This document shows positions 7,531 through 16,256 of a stretch of 64,000 nucleotides of DNA, in pieces (positions within the stretch are counted from its first letter, which is position 1; the number at the start of each line of letters is the position of its first letter). Location of the stretch: the NCBI RefSeq assembly GCF_005144885.1, contig NZ_CP039690.1, forward strand, positions 2,803,001-2,867,000, read 5' to 3'. Below the pieces are notes generated by a model. That model worked only from the letters and a program-made list of their open reading frames with translations, was not told the DNA's origin and did not search any database. Both the position numbers and the translations under genes were made by a program. Origin of the DNA: Phreatobacter stygius. GTDB taxonomy: Bacteria > Pseudomonadota > Alphaproteobacteria > Rhizobiales > Phreatobacteraceae.

Positions 7531-10500
7531 ATGAAGTTCTCCCGCCTGCGCATTCTCGGCTTCAAGACTTTCGTGGAGCCGATGGAGTTCCTGATCGAGC
7601 CGGGCTTGACCGGCGTGGTCGGGCCGAATGGCTGCGGCAAGTCGAATCTGGTCGAGGCGCTGCGCTGGGTCATGGGCGAAAATTCGTTCAAGAACATGCG
7701 TGCCTCCGGCATGGACGACGTGATCTTTTCCGGATCGGGCGGCCGTCCCGCGCGCAACACGGCCGAGGTGACGCTGACCGTCGACAACAGCCAGCGCCTG
7801 GCGCCGGCCCAGTTCAACGATCACGACGTGCTCGAAGTGTCCCGCCGCATCGAGCGCGAGGCCGGCTCGATCTACAAGATCAACGGTCGCGAGGTGCGTG
7901 CCCGCGACGTGCAGATGCTGTTCGCCGACGCCTCCACCGGTGCCCGGTCGCCGGCGCTGGTCCGTCAGGGCCAGATCAGCGAAATCATCAATGCCAAACC
8001 GCAGGCGCGCCGGCGCATCCTGGAGGAGGCGGCCGGCATTGCCGGTCTCTACGCGCGCCGGCACGAGGCGGAGACCCGGCTGAGGGCGGCCGAAACCAAT
8101 CTCGAGCGGCTCGAGGTGGTGCTCGCCCAGATCGAGGGCCAGCTCGACAACCTGAAGCGCCAGGCCCGCCAGGCGGTCCGTTATCGCGGGCTCTCGGCCG
8201 ATATCCGCAAGGCCGAGGCGACGCTGGTCTTCCTCAAGTTCCGCGAAGCCGGGGAGGCGGTGCGCGAGGCCGGGCGGCTGGTCGAGCTGGAAACGCGGGT
8301 GGTCGCCGAGCGCACCACCGGCCAGGCGGAAGCCGCCAAGAACCAGGCCGTCGCGGCGCATCACCTGCCCGGCTTGCGCGACGAGGCGGCCAAGGCCGGC
8401 GCCGTGCTGCAGCGTCTGGTGCTGGCGCGCGACCAGCTCGACGGCGAAGAGCGCCGTGCCCGTGAGCGCATCGCCGAGCTCGAGCGCCGGGTTGCCCAGC
8501 TCGATGGCGATATCGCCCGCGAGAAGGCGCTGGGCGCCGATGCCGATGGCGTTCTCGCCCGGCTTGGAACCGAAGAGCAGGGCCTGCGCGAGGCGATGGA
8601 CGGCGCCAAGGGCGCCGAGATCGAAGCCGGCGCCAAGGTCATAGCGGCGGAAATAACGCTTGGCGGCAGCGAGAAGGCCTTTTCCGAGGCGACCTCGGCC
8701 TTGGCCGAAGCGGTCGCCCGGCGCAATCAGCTGGAGCGCGCGATCCGCGACGTCTCCGAGCGGCTGGTGCGGCTGGAAGGCCAATTGGCCGAGATCGTCG
8801 ACGAGACGGCGAAGCTGGAGGCGAGCTCCGATCATGCCGCCCGGCTCGAAAGCCTGAAGATGCAGTTGGAGGAGGCTTCCGCTGCGCTCGAGGAAGCGGA
8901 GGCGGAAGCGGTGTCGGCCGAACAGGCTCATGCCGGCGCCCGCAGCCAGGAGGGCGAGGCCCGTCGGCCGCTGGCCGATGCCGAGCGCCAGGTCCAGCAT
9001 CTCGACACCGAGGTGCGCACCCTCGCCAAGGTGCTGAACGTCTCGCACAAGTCGGCCTGGCCGCCGGTGGTCGAGGCGATCCGGGTTGCCAAGGGTTATG
9101 AGACGGCGCTTGGCGCGGCGCTCGGCGACGATCTCGACGTGCCGACCGCGGCAGCCTCGCCGCAGCATTGGGGCGGCGCCGACGCGGCGGGCGATGCGGC
9201 TTTGCCCGACGGCGCCGAGCCGCTTTCCGCCCATGTCACGGCGCCGGCCGAGCTCAGCCGGCGCCTGGCGCAGATCGGCATCGTGCCGCGCGCCGACGGC
9301 GCGCGCCTCGCGGCCGGCCTGAAACCCGGCCAGCGGCTGGTGTCGAAGCAGGGCGATCTCTGGCGCTGGGACGGTTTCGTGGTGGCGGCGAATGCCCCGA
9401 CCGCCGCCGCCCGCCGCCTTGCCGAGCGCAATCGCCTGGGCGACATCGAAAAGGACCTGGTGGCGGCTCGGGCGACCGTCGTCGGGTTGAAGGCGACGGC
9501 GGAAGCCGCTGCCGCGGCGGTCAGGCGCGCGGCGACCCGCGAACAGACCGCCCGCGACGGCTGGCGGGCCGCCCAGCGTGCCGCCGATGGCCTGCGCGAC
9601 CAGCTCGCCAATGCCGAGCGCGCCGCCGCCAGCGTCACCACCCGGCTCGCCGCATTGGTCGAGGCGCGCTCGCGCCTGAGTGCCAGCATCGAGGAGGCGG
9701 CCGCCGTCAAGGCCGATGCCGCCCGCGCGCTCGAGAACCTCGGCCGGACCGCCCATCTCGAGACGGTCCTTGCCGAAAGCCGCACCGAGGTGGCCCAGCA
9801 TCGCGCCGTGCTCGCCGAAGCCCGTGCCAATGCCCAGGGGCTTGCCCGCGAGGCGGAGATGCGCGGCCGCCGGCTCGGCGAGATCGGCAGCGACCGCCAG
9901 GCCTGGCTGACCCGCCAGGCCAATTCCGGCCGGCAGATCGCCGATCTCGATCGCCGGCTGGCGGAAGCCCGCGCCGAAGCCCAGGGACTGGCCGACGCGC
10001 CGGACACCTTCGTCGAGCAGCGCCGCGCTCTGATCGGCCGGATCCAGGACGCCGAAACCGCCCAGAAGGCTGCCGCCGACAAGCTCGCCGCCGGCGAGAC
10101 CACGCTCGCCGACGCCGACCGGGCGGCCCGCTCGGCGCTCGATGCCATGGCTGGCGCGCGCGAAGGTCTGGTGCGGGCCGAGGCAAGGCTCGAGGCGGCG
10201 CAGGCGCGCCTGCGCGAGATCGAGCAGGAAATCACCGAAAAATTCGAAGTGCAGCCGATGGCGCTGCCGAAGATCGCCGAGATCGCCGTCGACGCCCAGA
10301 TGCCTGCGACCCGCGACCTGGAAGACGCCCTTGAGCGGCTGAAGCGCGAGCGCGAAAAGCTCGGCGGGGTCAATCTGCGCGCCGATGACGAGCTGACCGA
10401 GGTGCAGGCGCAGTTCGACGGCATGATCGCCGAGCGCGACGACCTGGTCGAGGCGATCAAGAAGCTGCGCGCCGGCATCGGCTCGCTGAACCGCGAGGGT

Positions 10501-10986
10501 CGCGAACGGCTGCTCGCCTCTTTCGCCATCGTCAATGAGAACTTCCAGCGGCTGTTCGCCACCCTGTTCGGCGGCGGCACGGCGGAGCTGCAGCTGGTCG
10601 AATCCGACGATCCGCTGGAGGCCGGTCTCGATATCCTGGCCAAACCGCCGGGCAAGAAACCGCAGACCCTGTCGCTGCTGTCCGGCGGCGAGCAGGCCTT
10701 GACGGCGATCGCCCTGATCTTTGCGGTGTTCCTGACCAATCCGGCGCCGATCTGCGTGCTCGACGAGGTCGACGCGCCGCTCGACGACGCCAATGTCGAG
10801 CGTTATTGCGACCTCTTGCACGACATGACCCGCACCACCCAGACCCGCTTCGTGGTGATCACCCACAATCCGATCACCATGAGCCGGATGAACCGGCTGT
10901 TCGGCGTCACCATGGCCGAGCGCGGCATCTCGACCCTGGTCAGCGTCGATCTCGACCGCGCCGAGCACCTGATCGCGGCGGAATAG
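7531..10986 (+). CDS. smc: Chromosome segregation protein SMC
   Basis: An 1151-residue SMC protein, the normal bacterial length. The N-terminal ATPase part has the Walker A GPNGCGKSN (about 31-39). Long coiled coils follow, interrupted by a hinge around residues 506-620 (starting KSAWPPVVEAIRVAKGYETA). The C-terminal ATPase half has the signature LSGGEQ (1050-1055) and Walker B ICVLDEVDAPLDD (about 1074-1086). SMC forms the ring-shaped condensin with ScpA and ScpB that organises and segregates the chromosome. In many Hyphomicrobiales a DsbA-like gene and mutY lie just upstream of smc. Here those genes are elsewhere in the window and smc stands alone after a 265-bp spacer. The start ATG gives the expected MKFSRLRILGFKTF. 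Confidence 0.98.
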   Translation: MKFSRLRILGFKTFVEPMEFLIEPGLTGVVGPNGCGKSNLVEALRWVMGENSFKNMRASGMDDVIFSGSGGRPARNTAEVTLTVDNSQRLAPAQFNDHDVLEVSRRIEREAGSIYKINGREVRARDVQMLFADASTGARSPALVRQGQISEIINAKPQARRRILEEAAGIAGLYARRHEAETRLRAAETNLERLEVVLAQIEGQLDNLKRQARQAVRYRGLSADIRKAEATLVFLKFREAGEAVREAGRLVELETRVVAERTTGQAEAAKNQAVAAHHLPGLRDEAAKAGAVLQRLVLARDQLDGEERRARERIAELERRVAQLDGDIAREKALGADADGVLARLGTEEQGLREAMDGAKGAEIEAGAKVIAAEITLGGSEKAFSEATSALAEAVARRNQLERAIRDVSERLVRLEGQLAEIVDETAKLEASSDHAARLESLKMQLEEASAALEEAEAEAVSAEQAHAGARSQEGEARRPLADAERQVQHLDTEVRTLAKVLNVSHKSAWPPVVEAIRVAKGYETALGAALGDDLDVPTAAASPQHWGGADAAGDAALPDGAEPLSAHVTAPAELSRRLAQIGIVPRADGARLAAGLKPGQRLVSKQGDLWRWDGFVVAANAPTAAARRLAERNRLGDIEKDLVAARATVVGLKATAEAAAAAVRRAATREQTARDGWRAAQRAADGLRDQLANAERAAASVTTRLAALVEARSRLSASIEEAAAVKADAARALENLGRTAHLETVLAESRTEVAQHRAVLAEARANAQGLAREAEMRGRRLGEIGSDRQAWLTRQANSGRQIADLDRRLAEARAEAQGLADAPDTFVEQRRALIGRIQDAETAQKAAADKLAAGETTLADADRAARSALDAMAGAREGLVRAEARLEAAQARLREIEQEITEKFEVQPMALPKIAEIAVDAQMPATRDLEDALERLKREREKLGGVNLRADDELTEVQAQFDGMIAERDDLVEAIKKLRAGIGSLNREGRERLLASFAIVNENFQRLFATLFGGGTAELQLVESDDPLEAGLDILAKPPGKKPQTLSLLSGGEQALTAIALIFAVFLTNPAPICVLDEVDAPLDDANVERYCDLLHDMTRTTQTRFVVITHNPITMSRMNRLFGVTMAERGISTLVSVDLDRAEHLIAAE

Positions 10987-11014
10987 CTGCTCGCGCTTGG
11001 CAAATTCACTACGA

Positions 11015-11026
11015 ATGTATATACAT
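11015..11026. promoter_or_regulatory. AT-rich palindrome upstream of brnT (operator candidate)
   Basis: ATGTATATACAT is a perfect 12-bp palindrome in an otherwise GC-rich spacer, about 125 bp before brnT. BrnA antitoxins repress their own operon by binding palindromes, so this could be such a site. It is rather far from the coding start and the link is speculative. Confidence 0.3.
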
Positions 11027-11149
11027 GCCGGCTGAGACCAATCTCGGCTGAAAATTTTCCGAGATACTGGGCTGCGCCCAACTCAAAAGCAGACGTCGGG
11101 CTGATCGGATCGATTCCGTTCAGTGAGACCTTTTGAAGCGAGCGCGGAT

Positions 11150-11431
11150 ATGGATTTTGAGTGGGACAACGATAAGCGCCTCTCGAACTTCAACAAGCAC
11201 GGCATAGATTTCGTCGATGCAACCGCCGTCTTGGTAACTCCAAGCTATACCGTCAGGTCGAAGCACCTGTCGGAGGCGCGATGGATCACGATCGGTGAGT
11301 TGGATGGCGTCTTGATAGCGGTCATCTGGACGTGGCGAAACGAAACGCAGCGGCTGATTTCGGCCCGACGGGCAAGACCAAATGAGCGAAAAGATTACGC
11401 GCGTCACATTGGAACAGGTTCGATCGGGTAA
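11150..11431 (+). CDS. brnT: BrnT-family toxin
   Basis: A 93-residue protein beginning MDFEWDNDKRLSNFNKHGID and continuing FVDATAVL, the diagnostic BrnT pattern (FEWD..K...N..KHGI.F..A). WRNETQRLISARRARPNERK near the C-terminus holds the conserved R/E catalytic-fold residues. BrnT is a RelE-like ribonuclease that blocks translation until bound by BrnA. A GTG at 11123 is in frame, but the ATG at 11150 fits the family length. The gene overlaps brnA by 50 bp, as is common in this system. Base composition is visibly less GC-rich than the neighbours, which fits horizontal acquisition. Confidence 0.92.
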   Translation: MDFEWDNDKRLSNFNKHGIDFVDATAVLVTPSYTVRSKHLSEARWITIGELDGVLIAVIWTWRNETQRLISARRARPNERKDYARHIGTGSIG

Positions 11432-11780
11432 GCTGAAAGGCGAGACCGACTGGGCCCGGGTGCGGGCCATGACCGATGAGGATGTCGAGCGGGCGATCGC
11501 CGAAGATCCCGACGCCGACACCATGGTCGACGACCCCGACGAAATCTATGTCGGCATCGTCGCCGACTGGACGCCGCCGCCGCGCAAGGCCGCCATTTCC
11601 ATCCGGCTCGACGAGGATGTCCTGGCCTTCTTCAAGGCGGCGAGGGGCCCCTATCAGACCCATATCAACGCGGTGCTGCGGTCCTATATGACATCGGTGA
11701 CCAAGGCACGCGGCGCCAAGGCGTCGGCCAAGGCTCGCCCGGTGCGGCGGAAATCCGTGCCGAAATCCGCCGCCGAGTAG
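11382..11780 (+). CDS. brnA: BrnA-family antitoxin
   Basis: A 132-residue BrnA antitoxin and autorepressor. The central part (TDEDVERAIAEDPDA) is the toxin-wrapping region. The C-terminal ribbon-helix-helix DNA-binding fold is AAISIRLDEDVLAFFKAARG followed by PYQTHINAVLRSYM (about residues 69-103). The protein has an extra, lysine/arginine-rich tail of some 25 residues (AKASAKARPVRRKSVPKSAA) that is longer than in typical BrnA. The ATG lies inside the brnT coding region, so translation of the two is probably coupled. Confidence 0.92.
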   Translation: MSEKITRVTLEQVRSGKLKGETDWARVRAMTDEDVERAIAEDPDADTMVDDPDEIYVGIVADWTPPPRKAAISIRLDEDVLAFFKAARGPYQTHINAVLRSYMTSVTKARGAKASAKARPVRRKSVPKSAAE

Positions 11781-11789
11781 CCGGCGGCC

Positions 11790-13763
11790 TCAGCCGCAGC
11801 AGGAGCCGCCGCCCTCGACGCTCGCGTCGTTCTTGTCGGCCGGCAGGTCCATGGCCGGGTTCTCGGCGAAAAAGCCGTTCGGCTTCAGCGTGAAGCCGGC
11901 ATATTCCACCGGCATCACCGGAAAATCCTCGGGCTTGCAGACATGGGTATGGCCGAACGAGTGCCAGACCACGATGTCTTCGTTCTCGATCGGCCGGTTC
12001 TGCGCGCTGTAGCGCGGCAGGCCGTCGCCGCCGGCATGCTGGTTCGGATAGTCGCCGCTGGCATATTTCTCCGCCGGGTCGAAGCGGGTCACCCAGACAT
12101 GTTTGGAGGCGAAACCGCCGCGCTGGTGCACGAAGGAGCCCTCTTGCGCCAGCATCAAGGGGCTCGGCTGGACGATCAGCTTGTAGCCGGTCGGCTTGCC
12201 GACGCTGTTGGTCACATTGGGATTGCTGATCTTCCAATAACGCCCGGTGCGTCCGTCGGCTTCGCGGGCCGCGTCGCGTTCGCGCGCCAGCACCCGCGAG
12301 GTCGTGTCGAAAACATTGCCATAGGGGTTGTCGCGGCCCCAGGGCCGTGGCTGGAACTCGTGTTCGGACACGGTGTTCTTTTCACCGTCGACCATCATAT
12401 GCATGCGCACGTTGAAGAAATGCTGGTGGGTCGGGCCGCCCAGATTGTCGTCGACCATGCCGCCCCAGGGATAGGTTTTGCCGGGCGCCACCGCGGCGGT
12501 CTGGATGATGCCGGTCAGCTTGGCCTCGAGCTGGATCGTGCCGTCCTGGTAGAGATGCCAGTAGAAGCCGTAGTCGTAATTGCCGACGGTGGCGAAGAAG
12601 CTGATCACCAGGCGGCGCGAGCGCCTGACCTCATAGGTGTCGTTCCTGAATTCGTAGTGCTTCCAGAGGATGCCGTAATCCTCCTCGTGCAGGCACACGG
12701 CGTTCTTCATGACGAAGGGCTTGCCCGTGTCGTCGGCCACCGGAATGTCGAAATAGTGGATATGGCCGAGGCAGTCGCAGCCGAGTTCGAGCGCATTGGC
12801 GAGCTTGCCGAGGCCATATTCGCCGGCGTCGAAGGCGCTCTTCCAGAAATGGTTGGCACTCGGGTCGGCATAGGGCACCACCATTTCGGTGACGCTGGCG
12901 CGATAGATGATCGGCCGCTCCCGGCCCTTGTCGGCATAGCCGAGCTGGTGCAGCACCAGGCCCTCGCGCGGGGTGAAGCCGATGCGAAACGACCAGTTCT
13001 GCCAGGTCACCTTCCAGCCGTCGACCGAGAAGCTTGGGCCGTCGCGCTGGACGATATCGAGCGGCTTCAGGCCCGGGCGTTTGTCGGCAAAGGATTCGCG
13101 GTTGTAGTTCCGCTTCTTTTTCGGGATCGGGATGATCTCGTCCTCGTCGACGAGATGGACGACTTTTTCCTCGATCAGGTCGACCAGGGCGACCACGCCC
13201 TCGATCGGCGAGGCATAGCCATTGTCCTTGCGATCGGCGCGATAATAGGACACCGCGCTGACCAGCCGGCGGCCGCGCTCGGCGTCGCGGTCGAAATAGC
13301 CGGCCGAGAACGGATCGACCTGGACCAGTTCGATCTCGGCATCGGTCAGGCCGCGCCGGGTCATGGCACGACGCCATCCGGCATCGGCCTTGACGATGTC
13401 GCCGGCCTTGAAGAACTCCTCCAGGAACACCGGCGGCTGGCCGTAGGGCGGGGTTTTCACCGCGCGCTCGACGACGCTGACGACGGTCCTCGCCGTGATG
13501 TCGACCACCGCCTCGTGGACCCGTCCGGTCTTGCTGTCCACCGTCACCAGGAAGGCCCGGCGCCGGATCGCTTGGCCTGGCGTGTAGGCCAGCACCTCGG
13601 CTTTCGGCGGCTCGTCCAGTTGCGCCATGGCGAACCGGGTGTTGGGCCCGAGCTTTTCGGCCGACAGGAGAATATCCGTCGCGCTGGCGATTTCCCGTTC
13701 GGTCAGCGGATCCAGCGGATGACCGGGGATGGAGAACTGCGCAGCCATCGGGGACACGGTCAT
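11790..13763 (-). CDS. Copper-containing primary-amine oxidase
   Basis: A 657-residue quinoprotein amine oxidase. It oxidises primary amines to aldehydes with release of ammonia and H2O2. The topaquinone precursor tyrosine is Y396 in the motif N-Y-D (VGNYDYG). The copper ligands are seen as HQHFF near residue 446 and in VWHSFGHTHV near 606. The catalytic-base aspartate lies in FDAGEYGLG. There is no signal peptide, so it acts in the cytoplasm like the Arthrobacter enzymes. ATG 13763 is chosen because GGAG lies eight bases upstream; an ATG 21 bases earlier lacks one. The protein ends in GGGSCCG, an unusual adjacent cysteine pair. Confidence 0.95.
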   Translation of the reverse strand: MTVSPMAAQFSIPGHPLDPLTEREIASATDILLSAEKLGPNTRFAMAQLDEPPKAEVLAYTPGQAIRRRAFLVTVDSKTGRVHEAVVDITARTVVSVVERAVKTPPYGQPPVFLEEFFKAGDIVKADAGWRRAMTRRGLTDAEIELVQVDPFSAGYFDRDAERGRRLVSAVSYYRADRKDNGYASPIEGVVALVDLIEEKVVHLVDEDEIIPIPKKKRNYNRESFADKRPGLKPLDIVQRDGPSFSVDGWKVTWQNWSFRIGFTPREGLVLHQLGYADKGRERPIIYRASVTEMVVPYADPSANHFWKSAFDAGEYGLGKLANALELGCDCLGHIHYFDIPVADDTGKPFVMKNAVCLHEEDYGILWKHYEFRNDTYEVRRSRRLVISFFATVGNYDYGFYWHLYQDGTIQLEAKLTGIIQTAAVAPGKTYPWGGMVDDNLGGPTHQHFFNVRMHMMVDGEKNTVSEHEFQPRPWGRDNPYGNVFDTTSRVLARERDAAREADGRTGRYWKISNPNVTNSVGKPTGYKLIVQPSPLMLAQEGSFVHQRGGFASKHVWVTRFDPAEKYASGDYPNQHAGGDGLPRYSAQNRPIENEDIVVWHSFGHTHVCKPEDFPVMPVEYAGFTLKPNGFFAENPAMDLPADKNDASVEGGGSCCG

Positions 13764-14006
13764 GTATCGAACTCCATGCGGCACGGCCCAATGAGCCGGT
13801 CAAAGGATCGGTTTTGCCGGCCGCGACAGGGGGCCGTCTCGTCCGCTCGCAGCCTGCGCCGGTTTGGCCGGCCGCCGCAAGACGGGTGGCCGCAAGCGAG
13901 CTCATGCGGCGGACTGTCGCTCGACGATGCAGGGGTGATAGGACAAACCGATTATCCCGCGAAAATGATTCAAAATATCAGTGGGTTAAACTAAAACCGG
14001 CGATCC
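13764..14006. other. Divergent spacer between amine oxidase and atp operon
   Basis: With the promoter at 14007 this 359-bp spacer separates the amine oxidase start from atpI. The stretch 13940-14000 is relatively AT-rich (for example GATTCAAAATATCAG) and probably carries the leftward amine oxidase promoter. I could not define matching -35/-10 boxes for it. No gene is seen. Confidence 0.4.
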
Positions 14007-14035
14007 TTGACACGGTTTCGCCCCGTCACTATAGG
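14007..14035 (+). promoter_or_regulatory. Sigma-70 type promoter of the F0 ATP synthase operon
   Basis: A perfect -35 box TTGACA (14007-14012) is followed after exactly 17 bp by TATAGG (14030-14035), a good -10 match. The position, 88 bp before the atpI start, fits a transcription start near 14042. It is the clearest housekeeping promoter in the window. Confidence 0.75.
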
Positions 14036-14122
14036 TGTCCCCGGCTTACGGGGGGTGGCAGACCGGCGTCCTTCCGTGGTTTCGCAAGATCTGACCGGGC
14101 CGGCCGAACAGGCAGGTCTTAG

Positions 14123-14479
14123 ATGGCGGACAAGCGAAACGACGGAGCGGCAGGCGGGCGGTCGTCTGAAGAAGCCGACCTCGACGCGCGTCGCCGCGCG
14201 CTCGGATCGAAGCTCGAAGCACTCGAGCAAAAGCGAGCCGAGACGCGTGGTTCTGTCAGCCGGTCGGGCTCCGATACGTCGGGCATGGGGCGCGGTTTCC
14301 GCTACTCGGCCGATTTCGTCTCGGCGGTTCTTGTCGGTTGCGGCATCGGATGGTTGTTCGACCGTCTGCTCGGCACGCGACCGTGGGGTCTGATGATTTT
14401 TGTCGTGCTCGGCTTTGTCGCGGGGGTCTTCAACCTCCTCAGGCTTGCCGAACGCGAACGCCGGCAGAGCGATCAATAG
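14123..14479 (+). CDS. atpI: ATP synthase assembly protein AtpI
   Basis: A 118-residue protein with a charged N-terminal half (SSEEADLDARRRALGSKLEA). Two C-terminal membrane helices follow (FVSAVLVGCGIGWLFDRLLG and GLMIFVVLGFVAGVFNLLRL). That arrangement is typical of alphaproteobacterial AtpI, an accessory factor for assembling the c-ring of F0. It is the first gene of the F0 operon, downstream of the promoter at 14007, with a short AGG ribosome-binding site. The next gene, atpB, starts 74 bp later. Confidence 0.93.
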   Translation: MADKRNDGAAGGRSSEEADLDARRRALGSKLEALEQKRAETRGSVSRSGSDTSGMGRGFRYSADFVSAVLVGCGIGWLFDRLLGTRPWGLMIFVVLGFVAGVFNLLRLAERERRQSDQ

Positions 14480-14553
14480 AACGCGCCGCCGGTTCGCCGC
14501 GGGGTCCCTAGGGCCTCGCGACCGTGGCATGAATGAACTGGAGCAGCCGACCG

Positions 14554-15300
14554 ATGGCGAGCCCGATCGCACAATTCGAGATCAAGCCGCTCATTACGCT
14601 CGGCAAGATCGGTCAGTCGCCGATCGCCTTCACCAATTCGGCTGCCTTCATGTTCGTCGCTGTGGCGATCATCCTCGCCTTCCTGCTCCTGTCGACGCGC
14701 GGCCGCGCGCTGGTGCCGTCCAGATGGCAGTCACTGGCCGAGATGTCCTACGAATTTGTCGCCAATACGGTGCGACAATCGGCCGGCCACGAAGGCATGA
14801 AGTTCTTCCCGCTGGTGTTCTCGCTGTTCATGTTCGTGCTGATCGCCAACCTGGTTGGCCTGATCCCCTACACGTTCACCGTCACCAGCCACATCATCGT
14901 CACCTTCCTGCTGGCCATGCTGGTGTTCCTGACCGTGGTGGTCTACGGCTTCGCCAAGCACGGCCTGCACTTCTTCCGCCTCTTCGTGCCATCAGGCGTG
15001 CCCGGCTACGTGCTGCCGCTGGTCGTCGTCATCGAGGTCATCTCGTTCCTGTCGCGGCCGATTTCGCTCTCGGTTCGTCTGTTCGCCAACATGCTGGCCG
15101 GCCATATCGCGTTGAAGATCTTCGCGGGCTTCGTCGCCTCCATGCTGGGTGCCGGCATCTGGGCGATCTTCGCGCCGCTGCCTTTGGCACTGGCCGTCGG
15201 CCTGACCGCGCTGGAGCTGCTGGTTGCCTTCCTGCAGGCTTACGTCTTCACCATCCTGACCTGCATCTACCTCAACGACGCGCTGCATCCGGGTCACTGA
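14554..15300 (+). CDS. atpB: F0F1 ATP synthase subunit a
   Basis: The 248-residue membrane subunit a forms the proton half-channels of F0. The essential arginine lies in [14 protein letters not shown], near residue 175. Five to six membrane helices are evident, and the protein ends [14 protein letters not shown] as in other alphaproteobacteria. ATG 14554 ([13 protein letters not shown]) is preferred over the in-frame ATG at 14533 because the family begins here and GGAG lies ten bases upstream. It is followed after 67 bp by atpE. Confidence 0.97.
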   Translation: MASPIAQFEIKPLITLGKIGQSPIAFTNSAAFMFVAVAIILAFLLLSTRGRALVPSRWQSLAEMSYEFVANTVRQSAGHEGMKFFPLVFSLFMFVLIANLVGLIPYTFTVTSHIIVTFLLAMLVFLTVVVYGFAKHGLHFFRLFVPSGVPGYVLPLVVVIEVISFLSRPISLSVRLFANMLAGHIALKIFAGFVASMLGAGIWAIFAPLPLALAVGLTALELLVAFLQAYVFTILTCIYLNDALHPGH

Positions 15301-15367
15301 CCCGGCTGCCGCCCGTCTCCGTCCAAACCCATCAATCCCCCTTCATCGACACCTCAAGGAGTTCATC

Positions 15368-15595
15368 ATGGATCCGGTTGCAGCGAAGTATCTCGGCGCG
15401 GGCCTGGCCTGCATCGGCATGGCCGGCGCCGCCATTGGCGTGGGCAACATCTTCGGTCAGTTCCTCTCGGGCGCCCTGCGCAACCCGAGCGCCGCTGACG
15501 GCCAGTTCCCCCGTCTCATCTTCGGCTTCGCCGTGACCGAAGCGCTCGGAATCTTCTCGCTCCTGATCGCGCTGCTGCTGCTCTTCGCGGTCTGA
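15368..15595 (+). CDS. atpE: F0F1 ATP synthase subunit c
   Basis: A 75-residue hairpin of two membrane helices that forms the rotor ring of F0. Features are the glycine-rich first helix ([20 protein letters not shown]), the polar loop RNPSA, and the proton-carrying glutamate in the second helix ([20 protein letters not shown]). AAGGAG lies about nine bases upstream of the ATG, a strong ribosome-binding site that suits the high copy number of this subunit. A stable hairpin follows at 15608. Confidence 0.98.
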   Translation: MDPVAAKYLGAGLACIGMAGAAIGVGNIFGQFLSGALRNPSAADGQFPRLIFGFAVTEALGIFSLLIALLLLFAV

Positions 15596-15607
15596 TACGA
15601 GCCGGTC

Positions 15608-15627
15608 GGGCGGCGTTTGCGCCGCCC
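15608..15627 (+). promoter_or_regulatory. Intercistronic hairpin after atpE
   Basis: GGGCGGCG and CGCCGCCC form a perfect 8-bp stem with loop TTTG. A second small inverted repeat, GGCGCC/GGCGCC, lies at 15646-15660. There is no T-run, so this is more likely a processing or attenuation structure than a full terminator. It may help set higher expression of subunit c than of the distal b subunits. Confidence 0.45.
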
Positions 15628-15700
15628 CCGATATCCCGGGGCTTCGGCGCCAGCGGCGCCGGGCCCTTCTCGGCTTGCTTTAGGATCCTGAGGATCGGTC

Positions 15701-16246
15701 ATGGCTTCTCCCACGACAAGCGGAACCTCCGTGCCGCACGATGCACACGGAAGCGTCGGGTTCCCGCCCTTCCAGGGCGACACTTTCCTGTCGCAGATCC
15801 TGTGGCTGGCGATCGCGTTCGGCCTGCTCTACTGGCTGCTCTCCAAGGTGGCTCTGCCGCGCATTGGCGGGATCCTGCAGGAGCGCAGCGAGCGGATCGC
15901 CCGTGACCTCGAGGAAGCCCAGCGGCTGAAGGCCGAATCGGAAGCCGCCGGCGCGGCTTACGAGAAGTCGCTCGCCGACGCCCGCAGCAATGCCCAGGCG
16001 ATCGCGGCCGAAACCCATGCCAAGGTCTCGGCCGAAGCGGACGCCACCCGCAAGTCCCTGGAGGCCGATCTGAACGCCAAGCTGCACCAGGCCGAGGCTC
16101 AGATCGCCGCGTCCAAGACCAAGGCGATGACCAATGTCCGCGGTATCGCCATCGATACGGCTCCGAGCATCGTGCTTCAGCTGACCGGCAAGACGCCGGC
16201 GGCGGCCGATGTCGAGAAGGCCGTCGACGCGGCCCTGAAGAGCTGA
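15701..16246 (+). CDS. atpF2: F0F1 ATP synthase subunit b' (second b-type subunit)
   Basis: A 181-residue b-type stator subunit with a polar N-terminal extension, one membrane helix (FLSQILWLAIAFGLLYWLLS, about residues 28-47) and a long charged helical domain (LQERSERIARDLEEAQRLKA onward). It pairs with the b subunit encoded next to form the asymmetric peripheral stalk found in alphaproteobacteria, cyanobacteria and chloroplasts. The start ATG follows a GAGGATCGGTC leader. The stop is separated from atpF by 10 bp. Confidence 0.93.
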   Translation: MASPTTSGTSVPHDAHGSVGFPPFQGDTFLSQILWLAIAFGLLYWLLSKVALPRIGGILQERSERIARDLEEAQRLKAESEAAGAAYEKSLADARSNAQAIAAETHAKVSAEADATRKSLEADLNAKLHQAEAQIAASKTKAMTNVRGIAIDTAPSIVLQLTGKTPAAADVEKAVDAALKS

Positions 16247-16256
16247 GGAAACCATC

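Noticed and set aside
7285-10968. A 1227-codon open frame antisense to smc
   Set aside because: It mirrors the coil-rich smc codons in GC-rich DNA. The product is a low-complexity G/A/R/D-rich sequence without family motifs, while the sense frame is a full SMC protein.
11068-11080. Terminator after smc (TGGGC-TGC-GCCCA)
   Set aside because: The stem is only five base pairs and no T-run follows.
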